A stretch of 64,000 nt of DNA from Bacillaceae bacterium OF18-1A (GCA_027694045.1 JAQEWB010000010.1:24921-88920), one strand, 5' to 3'; shown: positions 30,760 through 38,823, counted from the first letter of the stretch. The notes: generated by a model not told the origin, from the sequence alone. Made by a program: numbers and translations.

Positions 30760-31521
30760 TTATCTTGTGAAATACTCGGCTAGTTGTATTTTTACGTCTT
30801 CTATTTTTGTGGAAACTTGTGGTATTTTATATCCTACATATAACGGTGAAACGACAAACCTAGGAACAACTTTACAAATGATCTTTCCGCTTACGTGATA
30901 GAAAAATAAGTTATAACTACTACATCCTTTATGAAAATCTGTCAGTATGTAACGTACAGTTTGCTGAATATAATTTGCCAGTTCATCTATGCATTCAACA
31001 TCTTTAATGATGATATTAAATTCTGTAAAACCGATAATAGGACGATCTGAAATATTGAGTTCAATGCGTTCGTTTTTTTGTACTATTATACCTTGGAAAT
31101 TTTCTTCTTCAATATTTTCAAGATAATCAACATGTTTCATACCGATAATTTGCATGTGTGCATGATGCAGACTTCCACCTGAAAATGGACCGTGATTTTT
31201 GTATAGGATCACGGATGCAAACTCTTTATTGTCTTGTAAGTTCAGCCAATGTTGAATAGAAAAACGTGTTAGTTTTCTCATGTGTTCTTCTGTATATGTC
31301 GCGATATGATCTTCACAATTATCTGTTTCAATTAACACTGTTTGAAATGTATCTTTTAATGTAGGGAATTTATTTTTTAACCAAATAATAGAACCGTCAG
31401 TTGCTAAAATATCCGTTAAATTTTCCCTGTCGCAAAAAGGACATGCAGTGCTTCTATTCCGAATGCTTTCTGGTTTTTGTTTCCCGATATCATTTAAAAA
31501 ATATAGTTGTTGTGTATCCAT
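30760..31521 (-). CDS. DUF4931 / HIT-like protein (GalT-related)
   Basis: 253 residues. A C-P-F-C zinc-type motif (about 28-31), then L-K-N-K-F-P-T-L-K-D-T-F-Q-T-V-L-I-E-T, and the nucleotide-binding motif G-G-S-L-H-H-A-H-M-Q-I-I-G (H-x-H-x-Q, about 136-148) place it in the HIT superfamily next to galactose-1-phosphate uridylyltransferases. In Bacillus such proteins are annotated DUF4931. It probably transfers or hydrolyses a nucleotide; substrate unknown. No galactose genes are nearby. ATG preceded by AAAGGGGTATATA. Confidence 0.78.
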   Translation of the reverse strand: MDTQQLYFLNDIGKQKPESIRNRSTACPFCDRENLTDILATDGSIIWLKNKFPTLKDTFQTVLIETDNCEDHIATYTEEHMRKLTRFSIQHWLNLQDNKEFASVILYKNHGPFSGGSLHHAHMQIIGMKHVDYLENIEEENFQGIIVQKNERIELNISDRPIIGFTEFNIIIKDVECIDELANYIQQTVRYILTDFHKGCSSYNLFFYHVSGKIICKVVPRFVVSPLYVGYKIPQVSTKIEDVKIQLAEYFTR

Positions 31522-31611
31522 TTGTATATATACCCCTTTAAAATATGTGTAAAAATCCCGCTTAATACATTCGTGGAAAAGACAAGAAAATCCTTTAATG
31601 ATAAAAGGGAA

Positions 31612-31666
31612 AAAATAAAAGACAAGATATCCTCATTACGATAGGCTACCTTGTCTTTTATTTTTT
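31612..31666 (-). terminator. terminator of the three-peptide operon
   Basis: Arms AATAAAAGACAAG / CTTGTCTTTTATT around a 23-bp partly paired centre, followed by T-rich sequence on the minus strand; it overlaps the end of the 31658 gene. Confidence 0.75.
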
Positions 31667-31780
31667 CTTTAACAGTGTGTATGGATAATATAGAGTATTT
31701 TCATTATATTTCTTTTTTCTATTTTTTATTGTATATAAGGTAATTGCTGTGCTTGCAATTATAATAATGGCTTTCTTCAT
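31658..31780 (-). CDS. small membrane peptide, third gene of the 31.9 kb operon
   Basis: 40 residues: M-K-K-A-I-I-I-I-A-S-T-A-I-T-L-Y-T-I, a hydrophobic segment, followed by a very basic N-R-K-K-K-Y stretch and a tyrosine-rich tail ending L-L-K-K-K. Probable single-pass membrane peptide with a positively charged cytoplasmic end. RBS AAAAAGGGG is nine bases upstream of the ATG at 31780; an in-frame ATG at 31786 is too close to it. Third in an operon with two family B-like peptides. No relatives elsewhere in the window. Confidence 0.6.
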   Translation of the reverse strand: MKKAIIIIASTAITLYTIKNRKKKYNENTLYYPYTLLKKK

Positions 31781-31796
31781 ATTCATATACCCCTTT

Positions 31797-31874
31797 TTAT
31801 TGTTGGTTTAATTCTTGGCTAACTGCTTTTGCATCGACTAAAGCGTGTAAAATCATTTTCACCATGTTCATCAT
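31797..31874 (-). CDS. micropeptide, family B (31.9 kb operon, second gene)
   Basis: 25 residues: M-M-N-M-V-K-M-I-L-H-A-L-V-D-A-K-A-V-S-Q, then E-L-N-Q-Q. The A-L-V-D-A-K-A-V core is identical to the peptide at 19708 ten kilobases away, although flanking sequence is unrelated, so this is homology rather than recent duplication. RBS AAAGGAGTGAGG before a double ATG. Amphipathic helix expected. Confidence 0.72.
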   Translation of the reverse strand: MMNMVKMILHALVDAKAVSQELNQQ

Positions 31875-31890
31875 ATGTCCTCACTCCTTT

Positions 31891-31971
31891 TTATAGTTCA
31901 TTTAATTCTTTTACAACTGCTTGTCCGTTCACTAATACCTCAAAGATTGCTTTTACGATTTCTTTCATCAT
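31891..31971 (-). CDS. micropeptide, family B-like (31.9 kb operon, first gene)
   Basis: 26 residues: M-M-K-E-I-V-K-A-I-F-E-V-L-V-N-G-Q-A-V-V, then K-E-L-N-E-L. It has the same layout as family B (hydrophobic helix, V-L-V-N-G-Q-A-V aligned with A-L-V-D-A-K-A-V, terminal x-E-L-N). A very strong RBS, AAAGGAGG, precedes a double ATG. Driven by the promoter at 32018-32082. Function unknown; resembles amphipathic phenol-soluble-modulin-like peptides only in general character. Confidence 0.7.
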   Translation of the reverse strand: MMKEIVKAIFEVLVNGQAVVKELNEL

Positions 31972-32017
31972 GATTGTTTCCTCCTTTTGTTTGTCTTTCT
32001 CTCTTGTTTACATCTTT

Positions 32018-32082
32018 ATTGTATAGGGAGGCAACTTTTTGTACTATCGCTTTCCATTACGTGAACATAACAGTTTTGTAAG
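32018..32082 (-). promoter_or_regulatory. BceR-like operator and promoter of the three-peptide operon
   Basis: Minus strand: dyad with half-sites TTACA and TGTTA (32082-32067, one arm degenerate), 6 bp, GTAATGGAAAGCGATAGT (32060-32043, 15 of 18 matches to the copy at 26810), exactly 19 bp, -10 TACAAT (32023-32018). Confidence 0.7.
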
Positions 32083-32210
32083 ATTTGATGTCACTTATTG
32101 AAATGTTTAGTCTATCTTCATTATTTTCAGAAAAATGACTATTCAAACATAAAATGGGGAAGTATAATAAAGAAGTAAGTATTAAATTCCGTACGAAAGG
32201 GGTGAATGAG

Positions 32211-32345
32211 ATGAAACGTTCTTTAGCTGCACGTGCCAAATTTCTAGATTTTATCTATTTTTGTCGTGCAATTTTTCATGATGTGGTTGTTAACGGGATA
32301 CGTCTGTCCTTTTTTAACAATTGCATAGTGGCTATTGAACGATAG
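32211..32345 (+). CDS. leader peptide of the ABC-F gene (candidate)
   Basis: 44 codons with a good start (GAAAGGGGTGAATGAG-ATG): M-K-R-S-L-A-A-R-A-K-F-L-D-F-I-Y-F-C-R, then a hydrophobic/aromatic middle and a short charged end. It is followed within 35 bp by an intrinsic terminator and a second one before the ABC-F gene. This layout (short ORF, terminators, antibiotic-resistance ABC-F) is that of ribosome-stalling attenuators such as those of vmlR and erm genes; the role is inferred from position only. Confidence 0.6.
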   Translation: MKRSLAARAKFLDFIYFCRAIFHDVVVNGIRLSFFNNCIVAIER

Positions 32346-32376
32346 AAATCTCTTCATCCATTTTTGATAAACGTGT

Positions 32377-32405
32377 GAAAAGGGAGCTATTTAGCTTCCT
32401 TTTTC
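32377..32405 (+). terminator. first attenuator terminator upstream of the ABC-F gene
   Basis: Arms AAAAGGGAGCT / AGCTTCCTTTTT (one G-T pair) followed by T residues, 32 bp after the leader ORF stop. Confidence 0.8.
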
Positions 32406-32412
32406 TATGCCG

Positions 32413-32449
32413 AAAACCATGGGGAATGTTTCTTTTCCATGGTTTTTTA
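32413..32449 (+). terminator. second attenuator terminator upstream of the ABC-F gene
   Basis: Arms AAAACCATGG / CCATGGTTTT followed by TT, ending 20 bases before the ABC-F start codon and leaving the RBS just outside the hairpin. Confidence 0.8.
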
Positions 32450-32469
32450 TATTGAAAGGAGTACGGAAA

Positions 32470-34350
32470 ATGACAATTTGTAGTGTAAATAATGTAACGA
32501 AATCTTTTGGTGGAAACATCATATTTGAGAATATATCACTTGAAGTAAAGAATGGGGAACGTGTAGGGTTAGTTGGCCGTAACGGTAGTGGAAAGACAAC
32601 AATCTTCGGGCTTCTAACAGGAATGGAAAGTTTGGATGCAGGGGCTATTCATATGAAGAAAGATACACGTATTGGTCATGTCGCACAAATTCCAAAGTTT
32701 GATGAGGAAATGACTGTGTATGATGTATTGAGCTCTGCTTTTAAAGTAGAAAAAGAATTAGAAAAAGAGATGCATGCTTTAGAAAAAAATATGGCGGAGG
32801 AGCAGGAACCATCTACTTTACAACAATTGATGGAGAGATATGGAGTAATTCAAGAAAAATTTGCATTTCTCGGTGGTTATGAAATAGATGCAAATATTAT
32901 GAAGGTAGCAAATGGTCTACAAGTGACGGAACTATTCTCTCGATTATTTTTGGAATTAAGTGGTGGGGAACAAACGAAAGTAAGTCTTGCGTATATGCTG
33001 CTGCAGAAGCCAGATTTACTTTTATTAGATGAACCGACAAATCATTTAGATTTATTTGCTGTAGAGTGGTTAGAACAATTTCTAAAAGAATACACGGGAA
33101 CAGTTATGGTTATTTCACATGATCGCTATTTTCTGGATGAAGTCGTAACGAAGGTTTTTGATTTAGAAGATGGAGAGATTCATGTGTATCATACAAACTA
33201 TTCTCGGTTTGTTGAAGAGAAGGAAGAAAGGTTGCTTCAGGAGTTTCAAGCTTACCAAGAACAGCAAAAGAAAATAAAGAAAATGAAAGAAGCAATTAAG
33301 CGTCTACGTGAATGGGCAAATCAAGCGAATCCTCCGAATGAAGGATTGCATAAAAGAGCGAGAAATATGGAACGTGTATTAGAACGTATGGAGAAATTAA
33401 AAAAACCTATTTTAGAAAGAAAACAGATGGGACTCCAGTTTGAGGGACAAGAGAGAAGCGGGAAAGATGTTGTTGTAATGAAAGAAGTGAGTAAAGGTTT
33501 TGCGGACCAACCTTTATTTGACCAAGCGAATTTACATGTTCGTTTTCAAGAGCGTGCGGCTATCGTTGGACGTAATGGTACAGGAAAGACAACGTTATTA
33601 AAATTACTATTAGATGAAATAGAACCAGATGCTGGTGAGATTCGAATTGGTAGTAGTGTCAAAATCGGCTATTTATCACAGCATGCGTATGGAAGTATGA
33701 AGAGTAATGTATTGGAAGCATTCAGAGAGTATGTAGCCGTAACAGAAGGAGAAGCGAGACATATATTAGCTAAGTTTTTATTTTATGGCCCAGCAGTGTT
33801 TAAGAAGGTAACGCAACTGAGCGGTGGGGAAAAAATGAGGTTAAGACTTGCGCAACTTATGTATCAAGATATCAATTTTTTAATTTTAGATGAACCGACA
33901 AATCATCTTGACATTGAATCAAGAGAAGTTTTAGAAGAAGCTCTTGAACAATATAATGGGACGATTTTAGCTGTTTCACATGATCGTTATTTTTTAAATA
34001 AGTTATTTGAAAAGACGTATTGGATTGATGAACATAAATTATTTGAGTTTGCAGGGAATTATGCATGGGCTCGTCAAAAGTGGGAAGAGAAGGTTGAGAA
34101 GCGAGTAATAAAACAGAAATGCCACAGGCAAAAAAATATTGAAACAGTACCTGTAAAAAAGAAAGAAGCTAGGAATGTTGAAGGAATTGAAACAGAGTTA
34201 ATGCATGTTGAAGAGGATATATATGTGCTTGAATGTAAAATGGAACATGTAGTTGATGTTGAAATGCTTGAACAATTGTATGAAGAAAAAATGAAAAAAG
34301 AGTTGTTACGAGCAGAGTTATATAATGATTTAGAGAATATTGTGGAATAA
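32470..34350 (+). CDS. ABC-F ATPase, probable ribosomal protection protein
   Basis: 626 residues from the ATG at 32470 (GAAAGGAGTACGG). Two nucleotide-binding domains without membrane segments: G-R-N-G-S-G-K-T-T with L-S-G-G-E-Q-T-K and L-L-L-D-E-P-T-N-H-L-D in the first; G-R-N-G-T-G-K-T-T, L-S-G-G-E-K-M-R and L-I-L-D-E-P-T-N-H-L-D in the second. A charged linker of about 85 residues between them (A-I-K-R-L-R-E-W-A-N-Q-A-N-P-P-N-E) would reach into the ribosome; a C-terminal K/E coiled coil follows. Such proteins displace ribosome-targeting drugs (Vga/Lsa/VmlR type) or tune elongation. The upstream attenuator suggests antibiotic-induced expression. Confidence 0.88.
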   Translation: MTICSVNNVTKSFGGNIIFENISLEVKNGERVGLVGRNGSGKTTIFGLLTGMESLDAGAIHMKKDTRIGHVAQIPKFDEEMTVYDVLSSAFKVEKELEKEMHALEKNMAEEQEPSTLQQLMERYGVIQEKFAFLGGYEIDANIMKVANGLQVTELFSRLFLELSGGEQTKVSLAYMLLQKPDLLLLDEPTNHLDLFAVEWLEQFLKEYTGTVMVISHDRYFLDEVVTKVFDLEDGEIHVYHTNYSRFVEEKEERLLQEFQAYQEQQKKIKKMKEAIKRLREWANQANPPNEGLHKRARNMERVLERMEKLKKPILERKQMGLQFEGQERSGKDVVVMKEVSKGFADQPLFDQANLHVRFQERAAIVGRNGTGKTTLLKLLLDEIEPDAGEIRIGSSVKIGYLSQHAYGSMKSNVLEAFREYVAVTEGEARHILAKFLFYGPAVFKKVTQLSGGEKMRLRLAQLMYQDINFLILDEPTNHLDIESREVLEEALEQYNGTILAVSHDRYFLNKLFEKTYWIDEHKLFEFAGNYAWARQKWEEKVEKRVIKQKCHRQKNIETVPVKKKEARNVEGIETELMHVEEDIYVLECKMEHVVDVEMLEQLYEEKMKKELLRAELYNDLENIVE

Positions 34351-34361
34351 AGAGTGGAAAG

Positions 34362-34405
34362 TTCATTCTTTTTAATCTTGCTGAAAAAATTAACTTTCTG
34401 TTTTT
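34362..34405 (+). terminator. probable terminator of the ABC-F gene
   Basis: Arms GGAAAGTT / AACTTTCT enclosing a loosely paired A/T-rich loop, followed by GTTTTTA. Weaker than others in the window. Confidence 0.5.
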
Positions 34406-34432
34406 ACCGATATGTACTTTAAGAAATGTATC

Positions 34433-34462
34433 AAAATTGTGTTTCACGTGAAACACAATTTT
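34433..34462. other. parS: parS chromosome-partition site
   Basis: TGTTTCACGTGAAACA at 34440-34455 is a perfect match to the Bacillus parS consensus (TGTTNCACGTGAAACA), the nucleation site for ParB/Spo0J. It sits inside a perfect 30-bp palindrome (34433-34462) in a gene-free gap. parS sites cluster around the replication origin. Confidence 0.93.
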
Positions 34463-34602
34463 GGTAAGTTGCTGTTTCATAATTTACACAGTCTGTGAAA
34501 CATGCGGAATGTTGAAGGAAAACGTAAATATTAGTAGGATTTTTTGATAGAGGAATTATAAAAGTGTTAGCGAATTATTTCTCAAGACATAAGGATAAAA
34601 AT

Positions 34603-34652
34603 AAAAAGAAAGCAGAGTTACAGCTTTACGCGCTGAACGTTGCTTTCTTTTT
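34603..34652 (-). terminator. terminator overlapping the end of the small membrane gene
   Basis: On the minus strand AAAAAGAAAGCA .. TGCTTTCTTTTT followed by ATTTTTATCC; the left arm lies within the last codons of the gene at 34618. Confidence 0.65.
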
Positions 34653-34815
34653 GTTTGGTATCTTCTTTTGTTGAAATTATAATAGCGATCCCGAGCATAA
34701 TAAAAAAAGCTAAAAAGAGGACGAACTTTGGGAAGAACGGGAATAGTAAGAGCGCCCCGACTATCATAATTGTTAATAGTACATAGTGCAGGACGTATTG
34801 GAATAGGTTGTCCAT
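34618..34815 (-). CDS. small two-helix membrane protein
   Basis: 65 residues from the ATG at 34815, chosen for its RBS AAAAGGGGGCG; the frame extends 37 codons further without support. Two hydrophobic helices, Y-V-L-L-T-I-M-I-V-G-A-L-L-L-F and F-V-L-F-L-A-F-F-I-M-L-G-I-A-I-I-I, joined by P-F-F-P-K, then a charged tail. Monocistronic with its own terminator. I do not recognise the family; function unknown. Confidence 0.7.
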   Translation of the reverse strand: MDNLFQYVLHYVLLTIMIVGALLLFPFFPKFVLFLAFFIMLGIAIIISTKEDTKQKESNVQRVKL

Positions 34816-35046
34816 ATTTTCGCCCCCTTTTTGGTAATTGGTTAATAGTAGTCTATGTTTCATACTTAATAAATAGAAGTAGATTTTTAAGTTTTTTAAT
34901 ACGAAATATAGGAGAAAGATTGACATGTTTGAAGGAAAGGAATAATCTTGAAATTAATTCATACTATTTTTATAGGTAAAATAAAGATAGTTACAGGAAG
35001 GAGTCCATGTTGTTACATAGTTAAAAATATGAAAGAAAAGGTGAAA

Positions 35047-36753
35047 ATGATGCGGAGGACTTTTAAAGGAGCACTTGCTACATTTCTTAGTTTGTCAGTA
35101 TTATTAGCCGGATGTGGTCAAGAGGAAGCAAGTACAAATGAAGCTGGGAACGTACCAAAAGTAAAAGATGAATTTATTAAGGCAAGCGACAAATCAAAAA
35201 GTCCTACAAAAGTAAGTGAAAGAAAAGATACTTTTGTAGTTGGAATGCCGAGTCCTGGAGGGATATTCCTTCCGCACTTTATGGAGAATGGATGGGATGG
35301 TAATATAACGCAAGCTATATTTGCGCCTCTTGTTGGACTGGATAAGGAAGGGAAACCAATTCCCATTTTGGCGAAGAAGTGGGATATTTCGGAGGATCAG
35401 CTTACATATACGTTTCATTTGAAGGATGATTTGAAGTTTAGTGATGGATCTCCACTAACTGCAGACGACGTAGCTTTTACATTAACTTTACTACATGATC
35501 CAACGTATAGCGGTGCAACTGATATAAGCCAAACAGCAATAAAAGGTGGGCAAGCATATAAAGAGGGAAAGGCAACATCTATTGAGGGAATCCAAGTCAT
35601 TGATCCGAAAACCATTACGATTAGTACTGAAAAGGTAAATGCCCAAACTTTATCATTAATCGGTGGAGAAGTAATTTCAAAAGCATATTACGGCAAAGAG
35701 TATAAGCAAGGGCATTTAGAGTACTTAAAAGATTTATACGGAAAGCCAATGGGGTCTGGAGCTTATAAGTTGGATAAATACATTCCAGGGCAAGAAGTTC
35801 GATTTGTAGCTAATGAAAATTATTTTGAAGGAAAACCGAAGATTGAGCACTTTATTTATAAGATTTCAAAAGGTGATACGAAATTGCAGCAATTTCAAGC
35901 GGGAGAAGTAGATTACGACGGATTTTCTACAAATGCAGAAACGATCGAACAATTAAAAGGTTTAGGGTTTGCTAATATTAATGTGTATACAGGAAGTTCT
36001 TACGGCTACATTAAAATGAATTATAAGAAACCATACTTTAAAGATAAGCGTGTCCGCCAAGCATTTATTTACGGATTAGAGCGTCAAAAGGTTATTGATA
36101 CGTATTTCCAAGGGTATGCTTCACTCGTTAATGTACCGATTACGCCAGTTTCTTGGGCGTATACAGAAGAAGGTATTAACAAATATGAGTATAACTTAGA
36201 GAAAGCAAAGAAATTATTGGATGAGGCTGGATGGAAACCAGGTTCAGATGGAATCCGCGAAAAAAATGGCCAAAAATTGAAGGTAAGTTATTTTGCTTCT
36301 TCTGCAAGTAAAATAAATGATGTAATGATCCCGGTGATGAAAGAGGATTATAAAAAGCTTGGTGTAGAGTTTAACCCAGAATATATGGACTTTAATACGA
36401 TGATTTCAAAAGTGATAAAAGGTGATTATGATTTAGCAATGGTATCTACGCCAATGATTGATGATCCGAGCGGAACGATTGAGGAGTTCGTTTCAACAAG
36501 TAAACGAAATTATGATGGATATCATAATCCGAAAGTAGATGAGCTAGCTAAGCAGGCATTAGAAACGTTAGATATTGAAAAAAGAAAAGAAATTTATAAA
36601 AAGTTGTATCAGGAGTTGAGTGAAGATCCGCCTGTTATCTTTTTAAATAATAGTAAAGTCGTTTCTGCACATCATGCACGAGTTCAAGGGTTACAAGAAG
36701 ATAACTATAATGGTATTTTGTTAAGTTTACCTAAATTGAAGATAGAACAGTAA
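35047..36753 (+). CDS. peptide-binding lipoprotein of the second oligopeptide ABC system, copy 1
   Basis: About 568 residues from the double ATG at 35047 (AAAAGGTGAAA); the open frame upstream to 34948 lacks a signal-like start. Lipobox L-L-A-G-C. SBP family-5 motifs: D-T-F-V-V-G-M-P-S-P-G-G-I-F, then F-H-L-K-D-D-L-K-F-S-D-G-S-P-L-T-A-D-D-V, and Y-G-K-P-M-G-S-G-A-Y-K-L-D-K-Y. A paralogue follows 240 bp downstream, then permeases and ATPases. Copies 1 and 2 diverge most in the substrate-contacting middle (about residues 290-320), suggesting different peptide preferences. Confidence 0.9.
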   Translation: MMRRTFKGALATFLSLSVLLAGCGQEEASTNEAGNVPKVKDEFIKASDKSKSPTKVSERKDTFVVGMPSPGGIFLPHFMENGWDGNITQAIFAPLVGLDKEGKPIPILAKKWDISEDQLTYTFHLKDDLKFSDGSPLTADDVAFTLTLLHDPTYSGATDISQTAIKGGQAYKEGKATSIEGIQVIDPKTITISTEKVNAQTLSLIGGEVISKAYYGKEYKQGHLEYLKDLYGKPMGSGAYKLDKYIPGQEVRFVANENYFEGKPKIEHFIYKISKGDTKLQQFQAGEVDYDGFSTNAETIEQLKGLGFANINVYTGSSYGYIKMNYKKPYFKDKRVRQAFIYGLERQKVIDTYFQGYASLVNVPITPVSWAYTEEGINKYEYNLEKAKKLLDEAGWKPGSDGIREKNGQKLKVSYFASSASKINDVMIPVMKEDYKKLGVEFNPEYMDFNTMISKVIKGDYDLAMVSTPMIDDPSGTIEEFVSTSKRNYDGYHNPKVDELAKQALETLDIEKRKEIYKKLYQELSEDPPVIFLNNSKVVSAHHARVQGLQEDNYNGILLSLPKLKIEQ

Positions 36754-36789
36754 TTTTAAAAAGATTCTTAAAAATATTTATATAGAAAG

Positions 36790-36912
36790 AATTGACAAAA
36801 TATATTGGAAGATATAAGCTAATAACCATAAAGTCTACCGGAAAGGTCGGAATAGGATTGTTACCCCTCAAAAACATCTATTTTTTTACGATTAAAACCG
36901 ACTTTTCCGATT
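36790..36912 (+). promoter_or_regulatory. promoter and structured leader before binding-protein copy 2
   Basis: A TTGACA at 36792-36797 with a loose TATAAG box begins a 200-bp leader. The leader contains a 12-bp stem, CGGAAAGGTCGG (36839-36850) / CCGACTTTTCCG (36898-36909), enclosing a 47-base loop with CCCCT and T7. I do not recognise a known riboswitch class in it. Confidence 0.4.
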
Positions 36913-36993
36913 GGCTATTAATGTTGCTGTAGGAGGCATACATAAGGTAAGAAGTTCAGAGGGTATAATCACAAAAAAGTTAGGGTGGGGACA

Positions 36994-38721
36994 ATGAAGA
37001 AAAAGACAAAAAAATGGGCTGGTGTATTTTCGGTATTAATGAGTAGTTCGCTTGTATTGTCTGCTTGTGGGGGACAGGAAGATACAGCTTCTACAGAACC
37101 GGTTAAACAGCAAGATTTAAAAAATATAAAAATAGAAAAGATTGCTGCTACAGATAAAACGAAAGTGCCAGATAAAGCGAAGGATAGAAAAGATACGTTA
37201 GTAGTTGGGATTAATAAACCTGGTGGTGTCTTTTTACCATACTTCCAACAAAATGGTTGGGACGGAAACGTAACTTCAGTTATTTTTGCATCTCTTATAT
37301 CAACCGATAAACAAGGGAAACCAATTCCAGAATTAGCTGAGAAGTGGGACGTTTCTTCTGATCAGTTAACATATACATTCCATTTACGTAAAGATTTGAA
37401 ATTTAGCGATGGCTCGCCATTAACAGCGGATGATGTAGCGTTCACATTGACGCTTTTACACGATAAGGCATATGAAGGCGAAGTGGACATCTCTCAATAT
37501 GCAGTTAAAGGTGGTAAAGAATATAAAGAAGGAAAAGCAACTTCAATTGAAGGTATTCAAGTTATCGATCCACAAACAATAAAAATTACGACTGAAAAGG
37601 TTAATTCACAAGCTATATTTGTTTTTGGTAACGCAGTACTATCAAAAGCTTATTACGGAAAAGATTACAAACAAAATACAAGTTTAGATTACTTAAAAGA
37701 TTTATATGGCAAACCAATCGCTGCGGGTCCATATAAATTTGAAAAGTATATTCCAGGTCAAGAAGTTCGTTTTGTAGCAAATGAAAATTATTATGCGGGT
37801 AAACCAAAAATTCAAAACTTTATTTATAAAATTACTTCTGGCGATACGAAGCTTCAGTTATTTCAAACAGGTGAGGTTGACCATACTGGCTTAGGTACTG
37901 GTGACGAAGTTCTTGAACAGGCTAAGGCTTTAGAATTCGCAAACATCCAAATCGAAACAGCACCATCATTTAGTTATATTTATATGAATCATAATAAGCC
38001 ATATTTAAAGGATAAAAAGGTTCGCCAAGCGCTTATCTACGGATTAGATCGTAAAAAATATGTTGATACAGCATACAAAGGATACGGTACGGTAGCGAAT
38101 GTACCAATTCATCCGACTTCTTGGGCTTACACAGAAGAAGGCGTTAATAAATATGAGTATGACAAAGAAAAAGCGAAAAAGTTACTAGATGAAGCAGGAT
38201 GGAAAGTTGGTTCGGATGGAATCCGAGAAAAAGATGGTCAAAAATTAAAACTTTCGTATTTCGGTCCAAGTTCGGCTAAAGATAGTGATTTATTAATTCC
38301 AATTGCGAAAGAAAATTATAAAGAGATAGGTGTAGAATTTAACCCTGAATTCATGGACTTTAATACAATGCTTTCAAAAGTTAATAAAGGTGATTATGAC
38401 TTAGCTTCTGTTTCAACACCGATTACAAGTGATCCAAGTGAAACAGCAGGTGAATATTTATCTAGTGCGAATGAGAAGAGTCTTGGTTATAAAAATGCAA
38501 AAGTAGATGAGTTAATTCAAAAAGGTATAGAAACGGTAGATATTGAAAAACGTAAACCAATCTATAAAGAACTTTATAAAGAATTAAGTGATGATCCACC
38601 AGTAATTCTCTTAAACTATCGCAGAACAATTACTGGTTATAACGGGAATATAAAAGGAATTGACCCTGAAAAGTACAATAGCATTAGCGCAAATTTACCA
38701 GTATTATCACTTGAAAAATAA
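36994..38721 (+). CDS. peptide-binding lipoprotein of the second oligopeptide ABC system, copy 2
   Basis: 575 residues from the ATG at 36994 (GGGTGGGGACA). Lipobox L-S-A-C (cysteine about 24), then D-T-L-V-V-G-I-N-K-P-G-G-V-F, F-H-L-R-K-D-L-K-F-S-D-G-S-P-L-T-A-D-D-V and Y-G-K-P-I-A-A-G-P-Y-K-F-E-K-Y. Close paralogue of copy 1. It ends 102 bp before the OppB-type permease, so it is likely the main receptor of that operon, with copy 1 as an alternative receptor. Confidence 0.92.
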   Translation: MKKKTKKWAGVFSVLMSSSLVLSACGGQEDTASTEPVKQQDLKNIKIEKIAATDKTKVPDKAKDRKDTLVVGINKPGGVFLPYFQQNGWDGNVTSVIFASLISTDKQGKPIPELAEKWDVSSDQLTYTFHLRKDLKFSDGSPLTADDVAFTLTLLHDKAYEGEVDISQYAVKGGKEYKEGKATSIEGIQVIDPQTIKITTEKVNSQAIFVFGNAVLSKAYYGKDYKQNTSLDYLKDLYGKPIAAGPYKFEKYIPGQEVRFVANENYYAGKPKIQNFIYKITSGDTKLQLFQTGEVDHTGLGTGDEVLEQAKALEFANIQIETAPSFSYIYMNHNKPYLKDKKVRQALIYGLDRKKYVDTAYKGYGTVANVPIHPTSWAYTEEGVNKYEYDKEKAKKLLDEAGWKVGSDGIREKDGQKLKLSYFGPSSAKDSDLLIPIAKENYKEIGVEFNPEFMDFNTMLSKVNKGDYDLASVSTPITSDPSETAGEYLSSANEKSLGYKNAKVDELIQKGIETVDIEKRKPIYKELYKELSDDPPVILLNYRRTITGYNGNIKGIDPEKYNSISANLPVLSLEK

Positions 38722-38823
38722 CGATAAGAATGTATAAGTAGAAGGCATTTTTTCATTCGGCTAGTAATGTGCCGTTTTGAAAAAATGTTCTTCTATTTTA
38801 AGCATAAGATTGGGGAGAAAAAG

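Noticed and set aside
19594..32082. Micropeptides as type I toxin-antitoxin toxins (Fst/TxpA-like)
   Set aside because: Small hydrophobic peptides in repeats raise the idea, but no convergent antisense promoter over the genes is visible, and the regulated activator-type promoter and coupled two-gene layout fit poorly. Not excluded experimentally.
32154..32345. 63-codon ORF starting at 32154
   Set aside because: The strong RBS lies before the internal ATG at 32211, and the upstream part covers the likely promoter.
34618..34926. 102-codon version of the small membrane protein starting at 34926
   Set aside because: The extension has no RBS; ATG 34815 has AAAAGGGGGCG and starts the hydrophobic helix.
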